DNA of 64,000 nt from contig CAZNPV010000018.1 of NCBI GenBank assembly GCA_964575025.1, positions 1 to 64,000 on the forward strand, read 5' to 3'. The stretch is from JABMQB01 sp964575025. GTDB lineage: Bacteria; Bacteroidota; Bacteroidia; Bacteroidales; Prolixibacteraceae. Shown here piece by piece: positions 17,465 through 27,080 of this stretch; position 1 is the first letter of the stretch; the number at the start of each line of letters is the position of its first letter. The translations under genes and the position numbers were made by a program. The notes under the pieces are model-generated. The model searched no databases and had not been told where the DNA came from. It was given only the letters and a program-made list of their open reading frames with translations.

Positions 17465-19387
17465 TTATTGTTTAACTTCAACTTTTGCGCCTTTGATGAT
17501 TTCTTCCACAACTCCCGGATCCAGCAGGGTAGAGGTGTCCCCCAGGTTGGTTGCATCTCCTTCGCCGATTTTCCGGAGGATCCGGCGCATAATTTTTCCG
17601 GATCTTGTTTTCGGAAGGCCACTAACTATCTGGATCATATCAGGTTTTGCTATCGGGCCGATAAACTTGGTCACGGTGTCGCGGATCTCTTTTTCGATGG
17701 TTTCGGTTTCAGCATCGGAAAGATCCTCACAGATGACATAGGCATAGATTCCTGATCCTTTGATATCGTGCGGGTATCCAACCACAGCCGATTCAACCAC
17801 TTTGGGATGCTGATTGATAGCATCTTCTACTTCGGCTGTTCCGATTCTGTGTCCTGAAACATTGATTACATCATCAATCCGGCCAATGATCCGGTAATAT
17901 CCCTCCTCATCGCGTTTCGCCCCGTCACCGGTGAGGTATAATCCTTTAAAGGCTGAGAAATAGGTCTGATAACACCGTTTATGGTCGCCATAGGTCGTAC
18001 GTAACATTCCGGGCCAGGGAAATTTAATGCACAAGATTCCTTCCACACTGTTTCCGGTTAATTCCTTGCCTTCGGGATCAACCAGTACAGGTTGGATTCC
18101 GGGAAGAGGAAGCGTTGCAAAAGAAGGTTTTGTGGGGGTGATTCCTGCCAGGGGGGTGATCATAATTCCGCCGGTTTCGGTTTGCCACCAGGTATCAACA
18201 ATGGGGCAATGCCCTTTGCCAACCAGGTCGTGATACCATTTCCATGCTTCTTCATTGATCGGTTCGCCCACAGTACCAAGTACTTTCAATGAATCCAGTT
18301 TGTGTTTTGTTACCCATTTGTCCCCCTGGGCAACCAGCGCACGGATCGCTGTGGGAGCGGTATAGAACTGAGTAACCTGGTATTTATCCACAATTTCCCA
18401 GAACCTTCCGGCATCAGGCCAGGTGGGAACCCCTTCAAACATGACGGACGTGGCTCCTGTCAGCAGAGGTCCGTATACAATATAGGTATGTCCCGTAACC
18501 CACCCAATATCAGCTGTACACCAGTATACATCGCCATCGCTGTATTGAAAAACATTTTTAAAGGTGTATTCGGCAAACACCATATAACCTCCCGTGGTGT
18601 GTACTACTCCTTTGGGTTTACCCGTTGATCCGGATGTATACAGGATAAAAAGTGTATCTTCCGAATCCATGACTTCCGCAACATTGTCTGTGCTGACATC
18701 TTTTATCAGCTCATGCCACCAGATATCCCTGTTGTCATCCCAGCTAATATCCTGGCCGGTTCTTTTCAGAACAATGGTATTTTTAACACTCGTACACATC
18801 GTCAACGCTTCATCACCGATGTTTTTCAGCGGGATTGTTTTCGTACCGCGATATCCTCCATCTGAAGTTATAAGTATTTTAGCCTGGGCATCATTGATAC
18901 GGTCTGCCAGTGCAGAAGCTGAGAATCCTGCAAAAACGATGGAGTGAATCGCCCCTATTCTGGCACAAGCCAGCATGGCAACAGCAAGTTCAGGAACCAT
19001 GGGCAGGTATATGGCTACCCGGTCGCCTTTTTCAACTCCTATCTTTTTTAAGGCATTGCTAAATTGTTTAACCTTCTCAAAAAGCTCTCCATACGTTAAC
19101 CGTATCTCCTTTTCCTTCGGATCATTGGGTTCCCAGATCAAAGCCACCTGGTCTTTGCGCGTAAACATATTGCGCTCGAATATGTTTTCAGTAATGTTCA
19201 TTTTCCCGTTTACAAACCAGTTGACATCGGGCGCACCATCTCCTGTAAATTTCCAGTCCAGCACCTGATCCCATTTTTTCCTCCAGAAATGGGTTTCGGC
19301 AATTTGGCCCCAAAAACCATCCGGATTAGCTACACTTTCTTCATATTTCTTTAAATAATCTGCAAAGCTTGAAATTTTGTTAACCAT
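17465..19387 (-). CDS. acs: Acetyl-CoA synthetase, AMP-forming
   Basis: A 640-residue acetate--CoA ligase that converts acetate, ATP and CoA to acetyl-CoA, AMP and PPi in the cytoplasm. Length and motifs are standard: the AMP-binding loop YTSGSTGKPKGVVHT, the WWQTETGG acetate/CoA-pocket motif, YLTGDGAKRDEEGYY and the C-terminal PKTRSGKIMRR. The last contains the lysine (about K598) that is reversibly acetylated in known Acs enzymes. A GNAT-fused synthetase and a sirtuin encoded a few kilobases downstream on the same strand fit that control. A terminator follows the gene, and the 351-bp upstream gap probably holds its own promoter. Confidence 0.96.
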   Translation of the reverse strand: MVNKISSFADYLKKYEESVANPDGFWGQIAETHFWRKKWDQVLDWKFTGDGAPDVNWFVNGKMNITENIFERNMFTRKDQVALIWEPNDPKEKEIRLTYGELFEKVKQFSNALKKIGVEKGDRVAIYLPMVPELAVAMLACARIGAIHSIVFAGFSASALADRINDAQAKILITSDGGYRGTKTIPLKNIGDEALTMCTSVKNTIVLKRTGQDISWDDNRDIWWHELIKDVSTDNVAEVMDSEDTLFILYTSGSTGKPKGVVHTTGGYMVFAEYTFKNVFQYSDGDVYWCTADIGWVTGHTYIVYGPLLTGATSVMFEGVPTWPDAGRFWEIVDKYQVTQFYTAPTAIRALVAQGDKWVTKHKLDSLKVLGTVGEPINEEAWKWYHDLVGKGHCPIVDTWWQTETGGIMITPLAGITPTKPSFATLPLPGIQPVLVDPEGKELTGNSVEGILCIKFPWPGMLRTTYGDHKRCYQTYFSAFKGLYLTGDGAKRDEEGYYRIIGRIDDVINVSGHRIGTAEVEDAINQHPKVVESAVVGYPHDIKGSGIYAYVICEDLSDAETETIEKEIRDTVTKFIGPIAKPDMIQIVSGLPKTRSGKIMRRILRKIGEGDATNLGDTSTLLDPGVVEEIIKGAKVEVKQ

Positions 19388-19738
19388 AGATCTTTTATTT
19401 TTTATGTTAGTTCGTATTAAAAGTAATCTGATACAAGCATAAAATTACCTGAATTTTGTGGCCTTAAATTTATAATAAAAATTGGCTCAAAAAAAATGTT
19501 ATAGAACTCATTTTTTCTTCCCGGAATTCAATGTATTACATTTGGTTACTTCTTTTTTTTGTCTGAAATGCGATTTATTAATTGTAATGTCAATCTATTT
19601 GAATGCATCAAATAGTGTAATCCTGAGATTATATTCCTTTCATTGAAGTGTAAAGTAGGGATAACAATTTATAGAAACAAAGGGGCTTTGTGTTGATTCC
19701 GCATGGATGTCGGATCTGGGATAGTAGGGTTTCCGGAT
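19388..19738. other. 351-bp gap upstream of acs
   Basis: An AT-rich region without a credible gene on either strand. It should contain the acs promoter (minus strand), though no clear Bacteroidota -7/-33 pair was found. A short inverted repeat, ACAAAG-GGG-CTTTGT at 19677-19691, followed by a U-rich stretch on the minus strand, could be a weak terminator for the CoA-transferase gene. Confidence 0.5.
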
Positions 19739-21136
19739 TTAGGAGCATACTGCTTCATACGGAGTAAATCCTTTGGGTGTTTTATCTCTTAATGCCTCCC
19801 TGGGTTTAAAGAATTCAGGACTTTCAAATATTTTTTTCAGCAGTTCATCCCGGTTTTCCGGTGCTGCCAGGTGGGCAATTCCGACTGCATGTTCCACAAG
19901 GTTTAGTCCGCGCGGATTAAAGGCGCCGTTTTCAGTTACTATGACTACCGGGTCGGCTGCAATGGCAGTGGTGGTAATTCCTTCAGGGCACATGTCGATT
20001 ATTTTTGAGATCCCTTTGCTGGTGGTTGATTCCATGGCAATAATTCCATATCCTCCCGGTGACAGGTACGATCCACGCAGAAAATCAGCCTGTCCTCCTA
20101 TGCCGCTGTAAATTTTTCTGCTTCTAAGTGAATCAGACCAGATGTTTCCATGCAGGTCAACCCCGATGGCACTGTTGACTGCTACCATTTTGTGCTGGCT
20201 GGCAACCTTCATAATGCTGTTGGTCAGATTACAGGGTCTTGTTTGAACCGAACTGTTATAATCCAGCCAATCATATCCGTCTTTATCAGAAGCCAGAAAA
20301 ATGGAGGTAATGGAAAAATTAACGTCGGAGTATTTATTTGTTACCACTCCTTTCTGTACCAGTTTCCGCAATGCATCCGCAAACAATTCCGAATAAATGC
20401 CCAGGTCCTTCAATCCTTTATCGATGATGGCATCGGTCACTGCTTCGGGAACTTTCCCGATTCCATACTGGAGGGTACATCCGTCAGAGATAAAAAGTTC
20501 GGTAATGAGGTTTCCTATTTTTCTGGCGGTTTCATCGGGTTTGTGTATCGGGGTGACAGGTAGGGGATAATCCGTTTCAATCAGATAGTCAATCTTTGAT
20601 TCATCAAGGGTTGATCCGAGAATAAAAGGCATTTGCCTGTTTTTTTCCGCAATGACAATGCCTCCCTGTGCTTTGGCTGTTTCAACAGCAGCCATAAGCC
20701 CTTCAACCGTGGTTCCATAGCTGTAGTTGCCTCCCTTGTCAGGGCCGCTGATCTGCAGAAACACTACATTGGGTTTTAAATATTCCTGTACCTGGCGAGG
20801 AATATCTGAAAGATGCATTACCTGATAGGTTGCCATCCCGTTGTTTAATGCCTGACGCGAAAAAGGTCCTGAAAAGATAACCCTGTGGGTTATTCTTTTG
20901 CATACTTCGCTGCTGAATAACTCCTCCACATCACCCAGAAGCAAAACACTGATCAAATCCACATCTTTAATGGAGTTGTCCTTTATCAGCTGTTTTAAAA
21001 TTACCTGGGGCGTAGCAGCATTTCCTGCGGTATAAATCATGCTTCCCGGTTTAATGTTTGTGGAGTTAACCGCTTCTTCTATCCTGTTGATTTTTTTCAT
21101 CTGATTGTAATTGTTTAATATAATATGGGAACTCAT
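19739..21136 (-). CDS. Acetyl-CoA hydrolase/CoA-transferase family protein
   Basis: A 465-residue member of the acetyl-CoA hydrolase/4-hydroxybutyrate CoA-transferase family. It probably moves CoA between acetyl-CoA and another carboxylic acid, producing or using acetate. The family active-site glutamate fits Glu250 in GIYSELFADAL, and the CoA-binding glycine loops are visible as SGIGGQADFLRGS and SPGGYGIIAMEST. A second in-frame ATG at 21100 would remove 12 residues and is a fair alternative start. It is the first gene of the minus-strand acetate group. The acceptor acid is unknown. Confidence 0.88.
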   Translation of the reverse strand: MSSHIILNNYNQMKKINRIEEAVNSTNIKPGSMIYTAGNAATPQVILKQLIKDNSIKDVDLISVLLLGDVEELFSSEVCKRITHRVIFSGPFSRQALNNGMATYQVMHLSDIPRQVQEYLKPNVVFLQISGPDKGGNYSYGTTVEGLMAAVETAKAQGGIVIAEKNRQMPFILGSTLDESKIDYLIETDYPLPVTPIHKPDETARKIGNLITELFISDGCTLQYGIGKVPEAVTDAIIDKGLKDLGIYSELFADALRKLVQKGVVTNKYSDVNFSITSIFLASDKDGYDWLDYNSSVQTRPCNLTNSIMKVASQHKMVAVNSAIGVDLHGNIWSDSLRSRKIYSGIGGQADFLRGSYLSPGGYGIIAMESTTSKGISKIIDMCPEGITTTAIAADPVVIVTENGAFNPRGLNLVEHAVGIAHLAAPENRDELLKKIFESPEFFKPREALRDKTPKGFTPYEAVCS

Positions 21137-21229
21137 TTCTGCCTTTCCCGCATACAGGGAAGATACAAAATATTTATCGGATTTCCCGGAAAGGGGATGG
21201 TGTTTTTATCTGATTGTTATTGTCAATTT

Positions 21230-21862
21230 TTAAAGGCAACTCATGGAACTATTTTCCAGTACTTTAATGCTTTCAGGACCTTTATTAAAGAGGAGATCCA
21301 GGATGCTGAGATTGGGTATAAATCCGTACCTGCTGCTGAAAACCTGGGTATAAGGAAGAAACGTATCTTCCGCTTGGATCCCGGGGGTAACTGCTCTCCG
21401 TAAATCTCTGATGCCAACAGGTTCTTTACAGTATGTTTCTGTATAAGCGATCTCTCCGGGTATTTCCAGCATTTCCAGAACGGTTCTCAGCAGGTTGTTG
21501 TTGAAATCAAACAGGTAGGTGTATTTTTTTTCGTAAAAGGGCTGGATATCGTCTTTGTAAAATTCAAAAAAAGGAGAGGAATTATAGGCTGAGAAGATCG
21601 TTCGCCAATGGTTTCGCTGCCAATTAAGATTGTTGAAAATACGGATATCGCGAACGGGCTTTTTTCCACTTCTTCCTTTTTCTACAGGGATTACCAGATG
21701 AACCGGTCCGTTTGCCCCAAGGATTACACAACGGTTGCGATAGGTTTGTTTGATAAAATTTTCGTGTTTTTCAAGTACAAATGCGGAAGCGGAGATCATT
21801 CCGGAAATATAGGAAACAGGTGGAAAGTAAGCTGTACTTAATAGTACCGGACTTTTCTCCAT
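21230..21862 (-). CDS. WbqC family protein
   Basis: A 210-residue WbqC-like protein, a family linked to glycan assembly but without a defined reaction. The start (LLSTAYFPPVSYISGMI) and the central NLNWQRNHWRTIFSAYNSSPFF are characteristic. It begins 2 bp after the stop of the lapA-like gene and is co-transcribed with it and lepB. The dapB-lepB-wbqC order is a common Bacteroidota arrangement. Confidence 0.85.
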   Translation of the reverse strand: MEKSPVLLSTAYFPPVSYISGMISASAFVLEKHENFIKQTYRNRCVILGANGPVHLVIPVEKGRSGKKPVRDIRIFNNLNWQRNHWRTIFSAYNSSPFFEFYKDDIQPFYEKKYTYLFDFNNNLLRTVLEMLEIPGEIAYTETYCKEPVGIRDLRRAVTPGIQAEDTFLPYTQVFSSRYGFIPNLSILDLLFNKGPESIKVLENSSMSCL

Positions 21863-21864
21863 TG

Positions 21865-22224
21865 TTACTCTTTAAAGAAAGGTTCGATATCATCCTCATC
21901 CAGTTCAGGGCCTTCCGGATTCAACTTGTCTGCATCGGAGAGAGAGGTCCCTTTCTGAGGCCGACCCGACAGTATTTCCTCCCTCCTTTTTTCCTCTATT
22001 TTCCTCAGGGCGTTTCTTTCTTTTTTAAGATTCCAGAGTTTTGGCAGATAATATATGGTGGAAAGAAGGGACCCCGATAAAATACAGATAAGCAATACCA
22101 GGACAAGCGGTGCATCGGTAATTTCCCAGAAAAAGAGGTTGATGGTTATTACCACGGAATTTTGCAATGTGAAGATCACAAGCAAAATGGCTAATATCAA
22201 CAGTATGATAAGTATGATCTGCAT
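21865..22224 (-). CDS. LapA-like (DUF1049) membrane protein
   Basis: A 119-residue protein with two membrane helices (residues about 2-22 and 40-60) separated by a short loop containing FTLQNSVVITINLFFW, the typical LapA start. An acidic cytoplasmic tail follows. LapA-family proteins act in lipopolysaccharide assembly in proteobacteria; the role in Bacteroidota is not established. It lies between lepB and wbqC in one operon. Confidence 0.78.
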   Translation of the reverse strand: MQIILIILLILAILLVIFTLQNSVVITINLFFWEITDAPLVLVLLICILSGSLLSTIYYLPKLWNLKKERNALRKIEEKRREEILSGRPQKGTSLSDADKLNPEGPELDEDDIEPFFKE

Positions 22225-22291
22225 TAGGAGACTAAAATATAAAAAAAAATGATTACCGGGTACGTTTATTTAGAATTACTCCTGTAAAAAT

Positions 22292-23632
22292 TTAGTGTAC
22301 CAACTTAAAGAATCTGTTAAAGCGTATATTGGACGGGAAGCCCCTGTCTTTATTCAGTGAAAGCCATATGATAAGTGCTTTTCCGACCACATGGTCTTCA
22401 GGGACAAATCCCCAGAACCTGGAGTCAGCCGAATTATGGCGGTTATCCCCCATCATCCAGTAATAATCCATTTTAAATGTATAGGTTGAAACCACTTCCC
22501 CATCGATTTTTATGGTATTCCCGTCCACTTCCAGGTCGTTGTCTTCATAGACATCGATAATCCGCCTGTACAGGGGAAGATTATCCATCGTGAGGTTGAT
22601 GGTTTTTCCTTTTTCCGGTATGGTTAAGGGGCCGTAATTATCAACATTCCATGGGAATCTTTTATCTGCAGGAAAAATATTCCGGTCCCAGTTATCCTGA
22701 TCTTCCATCATTTTGTTTACGGATACCACATTGGCAAAGGATTTGAGTTTTTCCGCATTTTCATTGGTGAGGGGAAAAACATACTGTTCGCTGGAAAACC
22801 TTCCGCGGTCGTCACTGGCAATATTCAACCGGTCAAGGGCTTTTGGATTGATGGCCGTTCCATTGGTTTTAACCATATAATTGAACTGCATTCCTTCGAA
22901 GGGTTCCTGGGCTGTTCCGTTTACATAAAGTTGACCCTGTCTGATTTCCACCTGATCGCCCGGAATGGCCACACAGCGTTTTATATAGTTTTCGCGTTTA
23001 TCCACAGGGTGGACAATGATCTCTCCGAAATTTCGTGTGTCCGACCATACCCTTTCCCGTCCATAGGAACGTACTAACTGATAGTAACTTTGGTTGGCCA
23101 GGTTGGTTGCTACCGTATCGCCCTCAGGGAAATGAAATACGACAATGTCGTTGTTTTTAATTTCTGATAAACCGGCAATTCGCCGGTAGGGACTCTTTAT
23201 CCATTCCACATACGATTTGGCATGGTGAGTCAGAGGCAGTTTGTTGTGTACAAAAGGGAACGATAGCGGAGTATTTGGCAATTTGGGACCATAGGCTGTT
23301 TTGCTTACAAAAAGGTAATCTCCAACCAGCATGGATTTCTCCATCGATGGAGTGGGAATGGTATACGCTTCAATAAAAAACATACGGATGAAAGTGGCCG
23401 CGATAACGGCAAAGATGATGGCATCGACCCATTCCACAAGTTTTGTCTGTTTGCCTCCCGGAGGATTTTTCTTTTTCCAGAATGCCCAATGAACCTTTTT
23501 TGAAATATAAATGTCGTAGATAACTGCCAGCCCGAAAAACCACCAGTAATTTTCAAGCCATAGTACCCACAGAACATACAGAATGCCAACTGTTGTAAAT
23601 TTAAACCATTTGTTCGACAGGATATTTCTCAT
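22292..23632 (-). CDS. lepB: Signal peptidase I
   Basis: A 446-residue signal peptidase I that removes signal peptides from exported proteins at the inner membrane. N-terminal membrane helices lie at about residues 13-42 and 70-88. The nucleophile Ser96 is in TIPTPSMEKSM and the general base Lys218 in NYIKRCVAIPGDQV. The terminal box MGDNRHNSADSRFWGFVP is intact. The long insert between the catalytic boxes (about 230-370) is usual for Bacteroidota LepB. It is followed by the lapA-like and wbqC genes. Confidence 0.94.
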   Translation of the reverse strand: MRNILSNKWFKFTTVGILYVLWVLWLENYWWFFGLAVIYDIYISKKVHWAFWKKKNPPGGKQTKLVEWVDAIIFAVIAATFIRMFFIEAYTIPTPSMEKSMLVGDYLFVSKTAYGPKLPNTPLSFPFVHNKLPLTHHAKSYVEWIKSPYRRIAGLSEIKNNDIVVFHFPEGDTVATNLANQSYYQLVRSYGRERVWSDTRNFGEIIVHPVDKRENYIKRCVAIPGDQVEIRQGQLYVNGTAQEPFEGMQFNYMVKTNGTAINPKALDRLNIASDDRGRFSSEQYVFPLTNENAEKLKSFANVVSVNKMMEDQDNWDRNIFPADKRFPWNVDNYGPLTIPEKGKTINLTMDNLPLYRRIIDVYEDNDLEVDGNTIKIDGEVVSTYTFKMDYYWMMGDNRHNSADSRFWGFVPEDHVVGKALIIWLSLNKDRGFPSNIRFNRFFKLVH

Positions 23633-23671
23633 TTTATATGATTATAGTTGTTTATTTTAAAGGTATTCCCG

Positions 23672-23689
23672 TCCCGATAAATATCGGGA
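23672..23689. repeat. TCCCGATA palindrome, intergenic
   Basis: A perfect 8-bp inverted repeat (TCCCGATA, AA, TATCGGGA) between lepB and dapB. The bases after it, through CCATCGGGGCTTGTTTCA near 23708-23725, resemble those after the palindrome near 37432. It may be a dispersed element, possibly acting as a terminator. Confidence 0.6.
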
Positions 23690-23732
23690 TCGGGATGACT
23701 CGATCCATCGGGGCTTGTTTCAATCGTTCTCA

Positions 23733-24452
23733 TTAAATGTGTAATAAATCTTTCATTGTCAGGATCCCGGAATGTTCCTGGCAGTATTCCGCAGCCAGCA
23801 CAGTTCCCAGGGCAAGTCCTTTTCGTGACTTAGCGCTGTGGGTAATCACAATGCTATCGATTTCAGAGTCGTAACAAACGGTGTGTATTCCCGGAATCTG
23901 CCCTCTCCGTTCCGATAAAACCGGCAATTCCTGCTTTTCAGTTGGGGTATGATCCACCCAGCTTTTCTTGTCGGGGAGGATTTTCAGGAGGTCTTCAGCA
24001 AGGCTGATGGCGGTTCCGCTTGGAGCATCTTTTTTCTGGGTATGGTGCACCTCTTTAATGCAAACATTGTATTGGTGGTGAGGAACCATCAAGGCAGCCA
24101 GTTTTTTGTTTAAGGCAAAAAACAGGTTTACCCCCAATGAAAAGTTGCTTGCATAAAAAAAAGTTCCTCTGGCTTTCCGGAACCGGTCTTCCACTTCATC
24201 TTTCCGATCCAGCCATCCTGTAGTGCCACTTACCACAGGGATTCCTGCTTCGAGGCATTTCAGGTAGTTGTCTGCCGCCACTTCCGGATTGGTGAATTCT
24301 ATAGCAACATCGCATGACTGCAAATTTTCCTTCGTTAAATCTCCGTGATTATCGATATCTATGGTTAAGGAAATCTCATGCCCGCGGCTGAGGGCTGTCT
24401 TTTCAATTTCCTTCCCCATCTTTCCGTATCCGATCAAAGCTATTTTCATCAT
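23733..24452 (-). CDS. dapB: 4-hydroxy-tetrahydrodipicolinate reductase
   Basis: This enzyme performs the second committed step of diaminopimelate/lysine synthesis, NAD(P)H-dependent reduction of the DapA product. Visible motifs are the nucleotide-binding IALIGYGKMGKEIE, SGTTGW and the catalytic HHTQKKDAPSGTA. Length is about 239 residues, short like other Bacteroidota DapB. The start is set at the ATG at 24452; the ATG at 24449 is equivalent, and the longer frame from a GTG at 24467 adds unlikely residues. It precedes lepB on the same strand. Confidence 0.94.
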   Translation of the reverse strand: MMKIALIGYGKMGKEIEKTALSRGHEISLTIDIDNHGDLTKENLQSCDVAIEFTNPEVAADNYLKCLEAGIPVVSGTTGWLDRKDEVEDRFRKARGTFFYASNFSLGVNLFFALNKKLAALMVPHHQYNVCIKEVHHTQKKDAPSGTAISLAEDLLKILPDKKSWVDHTPTEKQELPVLSERRGQIPGIHTVCYDSEIDSIVITHSAKSRKGLALGTVLAAEYCQEHSGILTMKDLLHI

Positions 24453-24640
24453 GTTTTTGAAGCACAAAGATAGAATAATCGGTTAAAAGTATACCACTTT
24501 CCCTGTATGTTGAATTATTTTCGACCAACCGGGACAGGGGTCAGGCAAAATGGGAGTTCGCACCGGAGAAAACGGAAAACAGGTATTTGTTTTTTTTACA
24601 GCCATGAGTTTTGTATTTTCGGCTCACATAAAAACGGCAG

Positions 24641-25477
24641 ATGGGAAAAATTCAATTGATAGCGACTGATCTGGACGGTACCTTTCTGAATAACGATAAA
24701 ACGATTTCCGGAAACAACCTTTCAGCGCTGAAAATGCTGGGCCGGCAAGGGATTGTCAGAGTGGCAGCTACCGGACGTAACCTGCGAAAAGTCAAAGAGG
24801 TGATTTCCCCTGAGGTACCCTTCGATTACGTGGTTTTCTCTTCGGGAGCAGGTGTGATAACCTGGGATGATCAGAAACTGCTGTTAAAACAGAATATACC
24901 GGCTCAACAAGCTTCGGTGATCACCCGTTTTCTGGTTGCAAAACAGGTAAATTTCAATGCATTCAGGGCTGTTCCTGAAAATCATTATTTTTGGTTTCAC
25001 AAGGGCGGAGGGCATTGTGAGGAATTTGAACGCTATTTTTCGTTCCATAATTCGTTGGCAGATCCCTTGCCTTTAAACGAAAACCACAAAGAAAGCCTTT
25101 GCCAGTTTCTGGTTATCCTGCCAAACAAACCGGACCTGTTTTTTGCGTTAAAAGAGGAGATTGAATCCGGCTTTCCTGAAATTGGTGTAATCCGAACCTC
25201 TTCACCCCTGGGAACAGGCTTTATATGGATGGAAATTTTTAACCGGAAGGTCTCCAAGGGAAATGCCATTTCGTTCCTGTGCAACAGGTTATCGATTCCT
25301 CAGGATCAGACCTTGGGCATAGGAAACGATTTCAACGACGTTCACCTTCTCGATTTTACCTATCATTCCTTTATGGTAGAAAATGCACTGGATGAGCTGA
25401 AGCAGAAGTACCAGGCAGCACCTTCAAACGAGGAAAACGCTTTCTCGTTTGCTGTCAGCCGCTTTTTAAAACAATAA
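24641..25477 (+). CDS. HAD-IIB (Cof-type) phosphatase
   Basis: A 278-residue HAD-superfamily hydrolase of the Cof/IIB class, probably a sugar-phosphate or nucleotide phosphatase. Motif I is ATDLDGTF (nucleophile Asp10, Asp12), motif II AATGRN, and motif IV GIGNDFNDVHLL, with the C2 cap domain between them. It is divergent from dapB across about 190 bp. The substrate cannot be predicted. Confidence 0.88.
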   Translation: MGKIQLIATDLDGTFLNNDKTISGNNLSALKMLGRQGIVRVAATGRNLRKVKEVISPEVPFDYVVFSSGAGVITWDDQKLLLKQNIPAQQASVITRFLVAKQVNFNAFRAVPENHYFWFHKGGGHCEEFERYFSFHNSLADPLPLNENHKESLCQFLVILPNKPDLFFALKEEIESGFPEIGVIRTSSPLGTGFIWMEIFNRKVSKGNAISFLCNRLSIPQDQTLGIGNDFNDVHLLDFTYHSFMVENALDELKQKYQAAPSNEENAFSFAVSRFLKQ

Positions 25478-25596
25478 AAATGAAACGACCGCTTGTATGA
25501 ACGGAATATGTAATTTTGCGATCCAGTAAATACGAGTGCGTTCCCTTTGCGAATACGAAGTACCGAATACCTGTAAAAAGTAAAAATTAGAACGAA

Positions 25597-26220
25597 ATGA
25601 ACTATCGGAAACTGCTGTTTTTTGCCATGCGTTTTGTGGTTTATGCCCTGGTCATGGCGGGATTGTATTTTATTTTTCTGTTTGATGCCACACACCAAAC
25701 CGCAGAGATCAAAATCACCGAAAATTCGTGGACCGAAATTACGCAGGAGATTATCGTATTGCTCAGTGCCATAGGTTTTTTTGTTGCCGGGCGGCAATCA
25801 AAGGCCCTGGTTCCTGTCCTGAACCTCCTGTCGATTTTTTTTGTAATGTCATTTATCCGGGAGTTTAATAACCACATTGACTTCTGGTTTTATCTGGTCC
25901 TTCCTTTTTTGGGATTGTTTGTATTTCTGCTTGTCAGAAATTTTAAAAAAGTGGTGGCAGCATTTACCGAATTTGTTGAGCTGAGGTCTTCCGGAGCTTT
26001 TTTTATCGGATTCCTGGTAACCTATCTTTTCAGTCGTCTTTTTGGCAAGTCCGTTCTTTGGATGGCCCTGTTGGGGGATGCCTATCACCGTACTGCAAAA
26101 AACATGGCTGAGGAAGGGATCGAACTGCTGGGGTATGCCATCATTCTGATCTCAGTGGTCGAATTGATGGCCTCTCTGCGTACAAAACCCCGGGAAAGAA
26201 TCCCGGATGAAACCGGTTAA
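25597..26220 (+). CDS. Hypothetical multi-pass membrane protein
   Basis: A 207-residue protein of unrecognised family with about six hydrophobic segments (near residues 8-28, 46-62, 70-84, 92-110, 130-150 and 170-190). Conserved-looking soluble pieces are FIREFNNHIDFW and TAKNMAEEGIELLGY, which place charged residues next to membrane helices. It follows the HAD phosphatase gene by 119 bp on the same strand. No function is proposed. Confidence 0.75.
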   Translation: MNYRKLLFFAMRFVVYALVMAGLYFIFLFDATHQTAEIKITENSWTEITQEIIVLLSAIGFFVAGRQSKALVPVLNLLSIFFVMSFIREFNNHIDFWFYLVLPFLGLFVFLLVRNFKKVVAAFTEFVELRSSGAFFIGFLVTYLFSRLFGKSVLWMALLGDAYHRTAKNMAEEGIELLGYAIILISVVELMASLRTKPRERIPDETG

Positions 26221-26318
26221 TTCTGAGCGGATAGTGACGCATAAAGAGCCCCTGTGAATCAGCTAAAATCTGTAATAGAAGAGGTAGGCGTACCTTCCGT
26301 TGTTTTTCTGTTGTTGCA

Positions 26319-27029
26319 TTAATCTTCCAGGAAATAATGGATGGTTGAAACGACCCTGACATTTTTTATTTCAGGTGTGTTCTGATCCCTGTCGGTAATA
26401 GAAAATATTCCCTGGTTTGCCGATTTTATTTTGCCTACCTTGGATCCCGAATCAAGGGCAAATTTTTCAGCCACCTCTCGTGCATTTTTTGTGGCTTCTT
26501 CCACCATGGATGGCTTGATGTTGTTGAGTTGGGTATAGATATATTCGATGGGGGCCCATGAATTTTTTGATCCCAGGAGGATGCCTTTGGAAATAAGTTC
26601 GAGGGATTCCGACAGGGCCTTCCGGAGTTTGTTGATTTCCTTTGTTCTGATGGTGAGGTTGATTACTGCTACGTAGGGAAACTCCAGGTATTGCTGGTCT
26701 CCCCGGTACAAATCTGTACGCAGGTCCTGGATATTGGTTACCCCGGTACTTATTTCTTCTTCGGAGAACCCCTGGGCTTTAAAGAAATTCACCACCTCTT
26801 TTTTCTGAGCGTCCAATTGGCTTTTCAATTCGTTCAGGTTGTTTCCGGCCAGCGATATCTGGATAGGCCAGACAGCGAGGTCGGCTTTGACTTCCCTTTC
26901 AGCCAGCCCTTTAACCTGTACAGATCTTTCGTAACGCCTGGCTTTTATATGCATGTTGCCTACAAGATACCCTGCAATAACGATGGCGAGGGAAATAATG
27001 GCTGTCTGTACAATCCCGATTTTATTCAT
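26319..27029 (-). CDS. SIMPL domain (DUF541) protein
   Basis: A 236-residue protein with an N-terminal membrane anchor or signal (residues about 7-25) and a SIMPL domain. The pattern VQVKGLAEREVKADLAVWPI, a helix-rich middle and NAREVAEKFALDSGSKVGKI match the family. SIMPL proteins are periplasmic or membrane-anchored and poorly characterised. No operon partner is evident beyond the same-strand nucleotidyltransferase upstream. Confidence 0.88.
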   Translation of the reverse strand: MNKIGIVQTAIISLAIVIAGYLVGNMHIKARRYERSVQVKGLAEREVKADLAVWPIQISLAGNNLNELKSQLDAQKKEVVNFFKAQGFSEEEISTGVTNIQDLRTDLYRGDQQYLEFPYVAVINLTIRTKEINKLRKALSESLELISKGILLGSKNSWAPIEYIYTQLNNIKPSMVEEATKNAREVAEKFALDSGSKVGKIKSANQGIFSITDRDQNTPEIKNVRVVSTIHYFLED

Positions 27030-27080
27030 TGTCCCTGTTTTTTAGATGTGAATTGTCAACCTAAAGGTACGGAACCTTTT

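Noticed and set aside
24614..24621. TATTTTCG as a -7 element for the HAD phosphatase
   Set aside because: One mismatch, and the nearest TTTG is about 24 bases away rather than about 20; too weak to list.
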